Positions 9,560 to 16,690 of a stretch of 64,000 nt of DNA are shown piece by piece (position 1 is the first letter of the stretch; the number at the start of each line of letters is the position of its first letter). The notes below the pieces were generated by a model. It did not search any database. It worked only from the letters and a program-made list of their open reading frames with translations, and was not told where the DNA came from. The translations under genes were made by a program, and so were the position numbers. Origin of the DNA: UBA2988 sp965237965 (GTDB lineage: Bacteria; Gemmatimonadota; Gemmatimonadetes; Longimicrobiales; Gaopeijiaceae); the NCBI GenBank assembly GCA_965237965.1, contig CBDEGT010000003.1, forward strand, positions 1,240,001 through 1,304,000, written 5' to 3'.

Positions 9560-10219
9560 CTACTCGGATTGCATCCGCCGCTTCAGCTCGCTGAGGCGCG
9601 CGTCGTAGTCCACCCGCCGGGGTTCGACCGGCGCCCACGGATCCACGCGGAGGTCCGCATACTCGCGGTCGAGATCCTCGGTCGTCCGACCGCGGGGTCC
9701 AGACTCCGCGTCGCCGATCGCGTTGGCCATTCGGTCCAACTCGTCGTACAGATCGTCCGCTGCGCGCGCGTTCCTGGCTTGGTCGCCACCCGCGGAAGCG
9801 GCGAGTTCGTCCCGCTTCTCCTGCGCTTCGCGTACGCGAGCGAGCATCTCGGCCAACTCGGAGGCGCGCATCGCGTGCTCCTCGTCGAGGGCGTGCGCCT
9901 TGCGCTCGAGCACTTCGCTGCGGCGCGCGTGGCGCGCCGCGTACTCGACAGCGAGACGCGCGGTTTCGTCGTCGCCCACCCGGTGTGCCATGTCCTCGCG
10001 GCGACGGCAGGTGACTTCCTCCGCGCTCTCGCGCAGAACCTGTGAGCGCGTTTGCTCGAGTTGCCGGTGCAACGTCCGCAGCGTGGCCTTGGCGTCTGCG
10101 ACCTCACCCTGCATACCGGCGAGCAGCCGATCGACCGTGCCGGGGACCTCGTCCCGATGCAGCTCTTCCTTGAAGTTGGCGATGGCTTCGCGGAAGGCGT
10201 CACGCAGGTTTTCGAACAT
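9560..10219 (-). CDS. Coiled-coil hypothetical protein
   Basis: 219 residues, almost entirely charged and predicted helical by eye (long runs of E, R, K, A and L in heptad-like order), with no membrane segment or cysteine cluster. It begins MFENLRDAFREAIANFKEELH, a little like PspA/IM30-type membrane-associated coiled coils, but the family cannot be fixed. The C-terminus (DPWAPVEPRRVDYDARLSELKRRM) looks non-coiled. It is transcribed leftward after a 127-bp spacer holding the sigma-factor terminator, so it is probably its own unit. Confidence 0.65.
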   Translation of the reverse strand: MFENLRDAFREAIANFKEELHRDEVPGTVDRLLAGMQGEVADAKATLRTLHRQLEQTRSQVLRESAEEVTCRRREDMAHRVGDDETARLAVEYAARHARRSEVLERKAHALDEEHAMRASELAEMLARVREAQEKRDELAASAGGDQARNARAADDLYDELDRMANAIGDAESGPRGRTTEDLDREYADLRVDPWAPVEPRRVDYDARLSELKRRMQSE

Positions 10220-10282
10220 GGCAGTAAGCTAAGGGCCGGAGGCCCGGTCGAAACGCCCTCGGAGGGTCCGGAGACGCCGTGA

Positions 10283-10321
10283 GAAGAAAAGGGACCGGAC
10301 GGCTGTCAGCCGCCCGGTCCC
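10283..10321 (-). terminator. Rho-independent terminator of the sigma-factor gene
   Basis: Read on the minus strand, an 8-bp GC-rich outer stem (GGGACCGG/CCGGTCCC) and a 6-bp inner stem (CGGCTG/CAGCCG) close a tiny loop. They are separated by one G/T mismatch and followed at once by TTTTCTTCTC. It lies 26 bp past the sigma-factor stop codon, in the right orientation for that gene. Confidence 0.8.
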
Positions 10322-10346
10322 CGGCCCGTGCGGGCGTTTGTCCCGC

Positions 10347-11003
10347 TCAGTTGAGGAACGGCTCGATCCGCTGAGCGAACGAGTTCCGGGCCCGGTGCAA
10401 CCGGCTCTTCACGGTGCCCAGGTTCACCCCGGTGATCTCGCTGATCTCCTCGTAGCTCTTCCCTTCCAACTCACGCAGTCGGAACACCAGTCGATGATGC
10501 TCGGGGAGCTCCTTCACCATATCCTCCACCAGCCGACGCAGATAGCGCTTGCGGTAGAGGTCGTCCGGGCGCATCGAAAAGTCCTCGAACTGCAGAGGTC
10601 TGTGGTCGTCGTCCCAGTTCGACGTGAGCCGCTGGAAAAGCACCAACGGGCTGCGTGACCGATTGCGCAGCTCATTCTTGGACAGATTGCTCGCGATCGT
10701 GTACACCCACGTCGAGAACTTCTTCGACGTATCGAAGCGATGCAGGTGACGGGTGACCCGGATGAAGGCCTCCTGCACCAAATCCTGAGCGCGATCCGGA
10801 TCGCCGGTCTTACGCGTTATGAAATGAATCAGTCGGTCGCGATACCGGTCGTATAACTCCTGAAACGCTCCGGGCCGCCCGGCAAGGTGCGAGGTCACGA
10901 GCTCCTCGTCCGCCAGCTGGCCGAGGCTACGCTCGACGGCTTCTCTATCTGGGTTCGGCTTCACCATTCCCGATCCTTTCGGCTCATCGTGGTCTTGCGA
11001 CAT
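10347..11003 (-). CDS. RNA polymerase sigma-70 family factor, ECF-like
   Basis: 218 residues. Region 2 is clear (AFQELYDRYRDRLIHFITRKT, then DRAQDLVQEAFIRVTRHLHRF and the KFSTWVYTIASNLSKNELR helix). Region 4 is also clear (LPEHHRLVFRLRELEGKSYEEISEITG followed by VNLGTVKSRLHRARNSF). There is no region 1.1 or 3, so it belongs to the ECF group. The roughly 50-residue linker between the two regions is slightly long. No anti-sigma factor gene adjoins. A terminator follows it and a possible structured leader precedes it. Confidence 0.92.
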   Translation of the reverse strand: MSQDHDEPKGSGMVKPNPDREAVERSLGQLADEELVTSHLAGRPGAFQELYDRYRDRLIHFITRKTGDPDRAQDLVQEAFIRVTRHLHRFDTSKKFSTWVYTIASNLSKNELRNRSRSPLVLFQRLTSNWDDDHRPLQFEDFSMRPDDLYRKRYLRRLVEDMVKELPEHHRLVFRLRELEGKSYEEISEITGVNLGTVKSRLHRARNSFAQRIEPFLN

Positions 11004-11010
11004 CGATGCT

Positions 11011-11057
11011 CCGGGGACAAAAAAAGGCGCTACCGCAGCTGACGGTACCTGCCCCGG
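11011..11057 (-). promoter_or_regulatory. Possible structured leader/attenuator of the sigma-factor gene
   Basis: On the minus strand, TACCG-(7 nt)-CGGTA forms a hairpin that is followed five bases later by seven Ts, ending about 15 nt before the sigma ATG. A CCGGGG stretch upstream can also pair with CCCCGG just before the start, where the GGAG-like ribosome site lies. Transcripts could therefore either stop at the T-run or mask the start site. This is seen in sequence only; regulation is inference. Confidence 0.35.
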
Positions 11058-11357
11058 TGCTCTCCGCGCATCGTCACGACGTCGTCGTCTTCACCTGTGC
11101 CGGAAGATGGGCCGGGGGGGTTTATTTCACAAGCCCTGCCAGGCTCTTTTTCATGGGCTCGGATGCCCTACCAGCCCCCCCAGGGTGGCCTCGCGAGGAT
11201 ACTTCGTCTCCATCGCTCTGTTCTTTCTCCAATAAGGCTCCGTGGCCCTCGGGTGTCACTCTCAAATTGGTGCGATCTGGAACCAGGGTCGGTCACGAGG
11301 CGGTCCGCTTTCTCTGGGCCGTTGCCCGCACCCGCCCGGCGGAGGAGATTCCTGCCC

Positions 11358-12044
11358 ATGAGCGAAGACTCCGCCGCCCGGCTGTTCGAGGAAAAGGCGA
11401 CCCGGCGTGTCGCCGCGGTGGTCGCGCTCACCCTTCTCGAGGTCATCAAGCATCAAGACCTGCCCAGCGAGGTGCTGGAGTCGGAGGATCCGTCGATCAC
11501 GATGCCCCGCCGGCTGGGGCTCTCCGACGTCATCGACCGTCAGATCCACCGTTACCGTGAAGAGGTGAAGCGAAGGGAGCGGATCTCCGACGAGGAGTTC
11601 CGTGACCTGGTCCGCCTCGTGATCCGCCGCCCCGATTCGGAGGAAGTGTTCTTCCACGCGGGCAGCATCCTGGCAGGGGACGACCGTCCAGCCGGGTGGC
11701 GTGGAGGGCTCCCACGCTCGCTCGGCTACGGACTGGCCAGGCGCCAGGTGCGGCGGAGGCTCGGGAAGCTTTTCGGCCGTCGGATCGGGGGGTTCGGGGC
11801 GGGCCCGTTCGTGCTCGAGGCGCGTACCCACCTGTTCATCGGGAGCGATCCGGGAGGCGATGCGTGCCACCTCCTGACCGGATTCTGCCAGGCGGTGCTA
11901 CAGCGCTACTGTGGACGGCGTACGCGAATCGCGCACTCGCTGTGCGAGGCCCGCAAGGACGCGCTTTGCCGCTGGACCGTGCTCGCCGAAGAGCGCGTAC
12001 TCGAGGAAGCGCGGGGCTTGATCCTGAACCCAGGAGCCGGATAG
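11358..12044 (+). CDS. Hypothetical protein with possible V4R-like C-terminus
   Basis: 228 residues from the ATG at 11358, which has a strong GGAGGAG ribosome site ten bases upstream. The N-terminal half is helical and charged. The C-terminal segment HLLTGFCQAVLQRYCGRR, ending SLCEARKDALCRWTV, resembles the end of V4R/hydrocarbon-binding domains, where a C-x-A-x-x-D-x-x-C pair closes the fold. Such domains bind small molecules or metals. I treat this as a suggestion only. The gene stops two bases before the bcp start, so the two form an operon. The 354-bp region upstream (11004-11357) holds no gene that I can support. Confidence 0.6.
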   Translation: MSEDSAARLFEEKATRRVAAVVALTLLEVIKHQDLPSEVLESEDPSITMPRRLGLSDVIDRQIHRYREEVKRRERISDEEFRDLVRLVIRRPDSEEVFFHAGSILAGDDRPAGWRGGLPRSLGYGLARRQVRRRLGKLFGRRIGGFGAGPFVLEARTHLFIGSDPGGDACHLLTGFCQAVLQRYCGRRTRIAHSLCEARKDALCRWTVLAEERVLEEARGLILNPGAG

Positions 12045-12046
12045 CG

Positions 12047-12511
12047 ATGGCCGAGATCAAGACGGGAGCGAATGCGCCCGAGTTCACCCTGCCCGCGGAC
12101 GACGGCTCGAGCGTCTCGCTGAAGAATCTCCGCGGAAAGAAGGTCGTGCTCTACTTCTATCCGAAGGACGACACACCCGGCTGTACTACGCAAGCCTGCG
12201 ACCTGCGCGACGACATGCCGCGTCTGGATGCCGCCGATGTGGTGGTACTGGGCGTCTCGCCGGACTCGGTTCAGTCGCACGCGAAGTTCCGCGGGAAGTA
12301 CGGTCTCAACTTCCGCCTTCTCGCTGACGAGGACCACGAGGTCGCCGAGGCGTATGGGGTCTGGCGCGAGAAGGCGAACTTCGGGTTCAAATCGCTCGGT
12401 ATCGTGCGCAGCACGTTCCTGATCGACGAGCAGGGTCGGGTGCTGGACGTGTGGCGGAAGGTGAGGGCCAAGGAGCACGCCGACTGGGTCGCGGATCGGC
12501 TCGGAGCCTGA
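12047..12511 (+). CDS. bcp: Thioredoxin-dependent peroxiredoxin (BCP type)
   Basis: 154 residues, the normal length for bacterioferritin comigratory protein. It reduces hydrogen peroxide and organic hydroperoxides in the cytoplasm using thioredoxin. The peroxidatic cysteine is C46 in DDTPGCTTQAC and the resolving cysteine is C51, making it an atypical two-cysteine BCP. The opening motif GANAPEFTLPADDG is typical of the family, as is VRSTFLIDEQG near 120. The start follows the preceding stop by two bases (TAGCGATG), so it is probably translated from the same message. Confidence 0.93.
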   Translation: MAEIKTGANAPEFTLPADDGSSVSLKNLRGKKVVLYFYPKDDTPGCTTQACDLRDDMPRLDAADVVVLGVSPDSVQSHAKFRGKYGLNFRLLADEDHEVAEAYGVWREKANFGFKSLGIVRSTFLIDEQGRVLDVWRKVRAKEHADWVADRLGA

Positions 12512-12529
12512 TCCGCCGCCGCCCGCGGG

Positions 12530-13030
12530 TCAGTCCCGCCGGAGTCCCCGTCTGAGCGTGCCCCCCATCGCGCGGTGCACTCGGTAGATGCACAGATCCT
12601 GCACGACCGTGCGCCCCGCGGCGCGTCCCTCGGCAGCCGCTTCGTCGTCCCGGATCCCCTCCTGCAGCCAGATCACCGGAGCTTCCGGCCGCGCCGCCGC
12701 CGCCCGCACGAAGGGCGCTACCTCTGCGGAGGGCCGGAAGATCAGCACCATGTCCACGGGCTCGACCACGTCCTCGAGGGTCCGCCGGGCGGTCCGGCCC
12801 AGCAAGCGGCCAGCGTAGGGATTGACCGGTACGATCTCGGCGCCCATCGCCGCCAGATAGGAGGGAACGCGCCGGGCGGCTTTCATCGGGTCACGCGACA
12901 TCCCCACTACCGCGATGCGCTCGACCCGGCGGATCAGGCGTCGCATCTCCTCCGGGCTCGGATTGCCGGCGGCGTCCCCGCTACCGCGCAGGACCCGGTC
13001 GAGGCGCTCCCTGTCTTCGGTGGCGAGCAT
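12530..13030 (-). CDS. CoA-binding domain protein (YccU-like)
   Basis: 166 residues with a Rossmann CoA-binding fold. IAVVGMSRDPMKAARRVPSYL is the nucleotide loop, then EIVPVNPYAGRLLGRTARRTLEDV, and VIWLQEGIRDDEAAAEGRAAG near the C-terminus. This matches the YccU/succinyl-CoA-synthetase-like CoA-binding family, single-domain proteins of unclear function. It converges on bcp with an 18-bp gap. Relative to YccU it carries an extra N-terminal segment of roughly 30 residues. Confidence 0.82.
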   Translation of the reverse strand: MLATEDRERLDRVLRGSGDAAGNPSPEEMRRLIRRVERIAVVGMSRDPMKAARRVPSYLAAMGAEIVPVNPYAGRLLGRTARRTLEDVVEPVDMVLIFRPSAEVAPFVRAAAARPEAPVIWLQEGIRDDEAAAEGRAAGRTVVQDLCIYRVHRAMGGTLRRGLRRD

Positions 13031-13136
13031 GGGGGTACCCGGTCGAGGGGACGGCTTCGCGGGGGAGCAGGATAGGAAGAGGCGGCGATGGGGGGCAACT
13101 TTCCGGTTCCGTGGGGTCCGCGGGCATCCTTTCCCG

Positions 13137-13574
13137 TCACAGGTAGCCGTACACCTGGTAGAGAAGCATGTAGACCACGATCCCGGTCACCGAGACGTAC
13201 ACCCAGATGGGATAGGTCCAGCGGGCTAGCCTTGCGTGAGCCGAGAAGCGCCGGTGACGGAGGAGCCAGAGCAGGCGTAGCACAAGCGGCACGAGCGCGG
13301 CGGCGAGGACCATGTGGGAGAGCAGGATCGCCAGGTACGCTGCCTTAGCCGCACCCGCTCCGGCGAAGCGATGAGTGCCGGTGAGCACGATCCGGGTCAC
13401 GTAGAAGACCAGGAAGAGCGAGGAGGCCCAGAGCGCACCGGTCATCGCGCGGCGGTGGCTGTGCAGGTCGCGCCGCTTGATGAAGACGAAGCCGGTCACC
13501 AGCAGCGTGAAACTCGCGAAGTTCAGCCCGGCGTTGACCCGGGCGAGCAGGTCGCCGAGCTGGGTCAGTTCCAT
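13137..13574 (-). CDS. DUF420 membrane protein
   Basis: 145 residues with four hydrophobic helices. It has the DUF420 features INAGLN-like opening (here VNAGLNFASFTLLVTG), HRRAMTGALWASSLFLVFYV with a conserved histidine, and LLSHMVLAAALVPLVL. DUF420 proteins are often found with cytochrome oxidase assembly genes. Here it directly follows the heme A synthase gene (46-bp gap), which supports a role around terminal oxidase biogenesis. That role is inferred from context. Confidence 0.82.
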   Translation of the reverse strand: MELTQLGDLLARVNAGLNFASFTLLVTGFVFIKRRDLHSHRRAMTGALWASSLFLVFYVTRIVLTGTHRFAGAGAAKAAYLAILLSHMVLAAALVPLVLRLLWLLRHRRFSAHARLARWTYPIWVYVSVTGIVVYMLLYQVYGYL

Positions 13575-13620
13575 GACCGGGTCCTCTGCGCAGGGGCCTC
13601 CCCCGCGCGTAGTGGCGGGG

Positions 13621-14595
13621 TCAACGCGGAAAGGGGGAGGCTACGCCCACCGCGGCAGGCTCGGTAACCGCGTGGACGGTGGCCATCCGCCCCCAGCGTG
13701 CCTGCGCGACCACGACCGCAAAGAGCAGCGCAGCCACGAGGGTATGGAGCGAAACCGGGGCGACCGCGAGTCGGCCAGCCACGGACCAGAGCCCCAACGC
13801 TACCTGCGCGAGCACGAGCACGACGGCGGCGACGGCGAGTCGTCGCGCTCCGACGAGGCCGACATCGCCGTCGTGACGGAGTCGACTCCCCGGGCCGGCA
13901 CGCGCGATCGCGACCGTGCCGGCGATCACGACCGCCGCCGTGATGATCGCGAGCACCCGGTGCAGGTAATGCACGACGAGAAGGGGGTGCACGAACGGCG
14001 GCACCAGCTCGCCCAGGCAGAGGGGTACGTCCGGGCACGCGAGCCCCGCGTCCAGGTGTCGCACCAGCCCGCCGAGGAGCGACTGGACGAGCACGGTCGC
14101 GGCGGCCACATGCCCCCAACGGCGCAGGGCCCTGGCGAGCCCCGGCTCGAGTGCGGCTGCCTCGGCGCGGCGGGGGTAGGTCTCGACCGCGAGCGTCACC
14201 ACGAGCGCGAGGAACACGAAGGCGAGCGCCAGGTGGGTGGTGGAGACCGCGGGCGGTAGCATGAGCAGCACCGTAACCCCTCCAAAAACCGCTTGCACGA
14301 GGAGTAGTCCAAGCCCGAGGGCGCAGCCTCGCCGGATGCGCTCGGAGGCACCCTCGCGGTGTGCCAGCCACCACGCGAGCAGCCACATCAGGATCAGCCC
14401 GCCCGCGACCAGTCGGTGCAGGTGCTCCCAGAATACGCCGCCCTCCATGGCGGGCATCAGGGTGCCGTAGCAGGTGGGCCAGTCGGGGCAGGCCAGGCTC
14501 GAGTCGGTCGCATGCACGACGCTCCCGAGCAGAAGCAGACCGAGCGTCCAGACGGCGCTGACCAGAAAGGCGCGATGGTGCTGAGGGGCGCTCAT
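13621..14595 (-). CDS. ctaA: Heme A synthase
   Basis: 324 residues, eight hydrophobic helices in two repeats, as in Cox15/CtaA, which hydroxylates heme O to heme A for aa3-type oxidases. The first half has SSLACPDWPTCYG followed by FWEHLHRLVAG; the second half has AGLACPDVPLCLGE and VHYLHRVLAI, each giving the heme-ligand histidines. The cysteine pairs (CPDWPTC, CPDVPLC) are both present, as in the disulfide-containing subtype. It is likely transcribed with the DUF420 gene downstream and divergent from the ABC exporter. Confidence 0.92.
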   Translation of the reverse strand: MSAPQHHRAFLVSAVWTLGLLLLGSVVHATDSSLACPDWPTCYGTLMPAMEGGVFWEHLHRLVAGGLILMWLLAWWLAHREGASERIRRGCALGLGLLLVQAVFGGVTVLLMLPPAVSTTHLALAFVFLALVVTLAVETYPRRAEAAALEPGLARALRRWGHVAAATVLVQSLLGGLVRHLDAGLACPDVPLCLGELVPPFVHPLLVVHYLHRVLAIITAAVVIAGTVAIARAGPGSRLRHDGDVGLVGARRLAVAAVVLVLAQVALGLWSVAGRLAVAPVSLHTLVAALLFAVVVAQARWGRMATVHAVTEPAAVGVASPFPR

Positions 14596-14687
14596 GCGCC
14601 CGAAAGATAACCGCGCGCGCGCCCTCCCGGAGGCGCTCCACGCTCACGGGGTCGGCCATCGCGCGGCCGTCTCGCTATGTTTGGAGA

Positions 14688-16517
14688 ATGCCTTCCGAAC
14701 GCTTGAGCCCGCGCAAGGCCGTCGGCTTCCTGCGCCGACTGCTGCCCCGCATCCATCCGTATCGCGGGCTGTTGCTGTTCGGATTCGTCCTGCTGCTCGC
14801 GAGCACCGCGATCGGCCTGATCTTCCCGCTCGTCGTCCGTCAGTTGCTCGATGCCGCGTTCCTCGCCTCGAGCGAGTCCCTCCTGAACCGGATCGCCCTC
14901 GGGCTGCTCGCGCTGTTCGCCGTCCAGGCGGTGCTCAACTTCGGGCAGAGCTATCTCTCCGCGTCGGTCGCGGAGCGGGTGATCGCCGACCTTCGTAAGG
15001 ACTTGTTCGGTCACCTCACGCTCCAGCCGCCGGGGTTCTTTGCGGTGCGGCGTGTCGGTGAGCTCTCGAGCCGGATGGCGTCCGACACCCTCACGGTCCA
15101 GCAGGTCCTCCGCTTCGGCGTCCCCGAGCTGCTCCGGCAGGGCATTTTCCTGATCGGAGCGTTGACCCTCGTCACTCTGACGAATCCCCGTCTCACCCTC
15201 GTCACGCTGACCGCGATCCCGTTCGCGATCCTGGTGGGCTGGTTCCTGGGCCGGCGAGTGAGACGAATCTCGACCAGGATTCAGGACCGGATGGCGAGGG
15301 CGGTCGCGCGCGCCGAGCAGGTATTCACCCAGATCCGTGTGGTGCAGAGTTTCACGCGCGAGGCCTGGGAGGCAGACCGCTTCGGCGAGGAGATCGACCG
15401 AACCCGTGACGAGGGACTTCGCCGTGGCGTCGCTCGTGCGGCGCTCACGGGTGCCGTCACCATGGCAGCGTTCGGGGCGGTCGTGCTGGTCCTGTGGGAG
15501 GGCGGCCGGCTGGTGCTCGCCGGAGATCTCTCCCCCGGGACCCTGGTGGCGTTCCTGCTCTACGCGGTCACCATCTCGGGTGCCATAACGTCGCTCGCCG
15601 GGTTCTGGAGTCAGTTCCAGGAGTCGGCGGGGGCCGCGCGCCGGATTTTCGAGCTGATGGACCACCCGCTCGAGTTGGTCGAGCGCGTGGACGCGCGCCC
15701 GCTGCCCACGCCCGTGCGTGGAGTGGTACGCTACGAGGGCGTCTGGTTCCGCTACGCGCCCGACCAGCCCTGGGTGCTCAAGGGAATCGACGTGGAAGTT
15801 CCGGCCGGGCGCACTTTTGCCCTCGTAGGCAGCTCGGGGGCGGGCAAGACCACGCTCGCATCTCTGCTGCCGCGGTTCTTTGACGTGGAGCGGGGCTGCG
15901 TGAGCGTGGACGGCCTGGACGTGCGCTACTTGCGGCTCCGGGAGCTACGCCGGGCTGTGGGCCTGGTGCCGCAGGAGCCTATGCTGTTCGCCGGCACCAT
16001 CCGGGAGAATCTGCGCTATGGGAACTCCGAGGCCTCCGAGGACGACATGATCGAGGCGGCGCGTGCGGCCCATGCGCACGGCTTCGTCACCGACTTCTCC
16101 GCCGGCTATGACCAGCTCGTGGGCGAGCGTGGGGTGACCCTCTCGGCTGGCCAGCGGCAGAGGATCGCAATCGCGCGCGCGATGCTCAAGAGACCGCGGC
16201 TGCTCATTCTGGACGAGGCCTCGAGCAGTCTGGACGCGGAGAACGAGCGCCTGGTGCAGGACGCGCTCACACGGCTCATGGCGAACTGCACGACGCTCGT
16301 GATCGCGCACCGGCTCTCCACGGTGATCCGAGCCGATCGGATCTTGGTCTTGGATAAGGGGAGGATCGAAGACCAGGGGCGGCACGCAGAGCTGCTCGAT
16401 CGCAGCGAGGTCTATGCGCGGTTGTACCGGAGCCAGTTCGAAGATGCGCTCGCCTCGATAGAGGCGCCTGGCGTAGGGGAGGGCGAGCTCGTAACACGCC
16501 CGGTCGAGGCGTCGTGA
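14688..16517 (+). CDS. ABC exporter, fused permease and ATPase (MsbA/LmrA type)
   Basis: 609 residues. The N-terminal half (to about 320) has six membrane helices with the exporter motif EAWEADRFGEEI in the coupling region. The C-terminal ATPase has Walker A GSSGAGKTT (about 382-390), Q-loop VPQEPMLFAGTIRENL, signature LSAGQRQRI, Walker B LLILDEASSSLD and the H-loop IAHRLSTV, so it looks catalytically complete. It should work as a homodimer exporting lipids or drugs. The substrate is unknown. The start is ATG with a GGAGAATG context. A small membrane ORF follows. Confidence 0.92.
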   Translation: MPSERLSPRKAVGFLRRLLPRIHPYRGLLLFGFVLLLASTAIGLIFPLVVRQLLDAAFLASSESLLNRIALGLLALFAVQAVLNFGQSYLSASVAERVIADLRKDLFGHLTLQPPGFFAVRRVGELSSRMASDTLTVQQVLRFGVPELLRQGIFLIGALTLVTLTNPRLTLVTLTAIPFAILVGWFLGRRVRRISTRIQDRMARAVARAEQVFTQIRVVQSFTREAWEADRFGEEIDRTRDEGLRRGVARAALTGAVTMAAFGAVVLVLWEGGRLVLAGDLSPGTLVAFLLYAVTISGAITSLAGFWSQFQESAGAARRIFELMDHPLELVERVDARPLPTPVRGVVRYEGVWFRYAPDQPWVLKGIDVEVPAGRTFALVGSSGAGKTTLASLLPRFFDVERGCVSVDGLDVRYLRLRELRRAVGLVPQEPMLFAGTIRENLRYGNSEASEDDMIEAARAAHAHGFVTDFSAGYDQLVGERGVTLSAGQRQRIAIARAMLKRPRLLILDEASSSLDAENERLVQDALTRLMANCTTLVIAHRLSTVIRADRILVLDKGRIEDQGRHAELLDRSEVYARLYRSQFEDALASIEAPGVGEGELVTRPVEAS

Positions 16518-16536
16518 AGCACGTGCGCGACGACCC

Positions 16537-16686
16537 GTGAGCGCCGCCCGCGGAGCGAAGAGTGTGCGGCGTATCCCCGGCTGGGTGGTGCCGATCCTGG
16601 CCGGCGTCGTGGGTTGGGCGGTCTCCGGCTGGCCGGGCGCGCTGTTCGGGGTGTTGGTGGGTACCTTCGTCTGGCGGATGAGGTGA
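16537..16686 (+). CDS. Small membrane protein (49 aa)
   Basis: A short frame from a GTG at 16537, 19 bp after the ABC exporter stop and in the same direction. It has a basic start (ARGAKSVRRIPGW) and one or two hydrophobic stretches (VVPILAGVVGWAVSGWPGALFG, read as residues 17-38) ending WRMR. The pattern basic head, membrane helix, basic tail is that of a real small membrane protein, but no family is recognised. It ends four bases before the convergent acyl-CoA dehydrogenase stop. Confidence 0.4.
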   Translation: MSAARGAKSVRRIPGWVVPILAGVVGWAVSGWPGALFGVLVGTFVWRMR

Positions 16687-16690
16687 GCTT

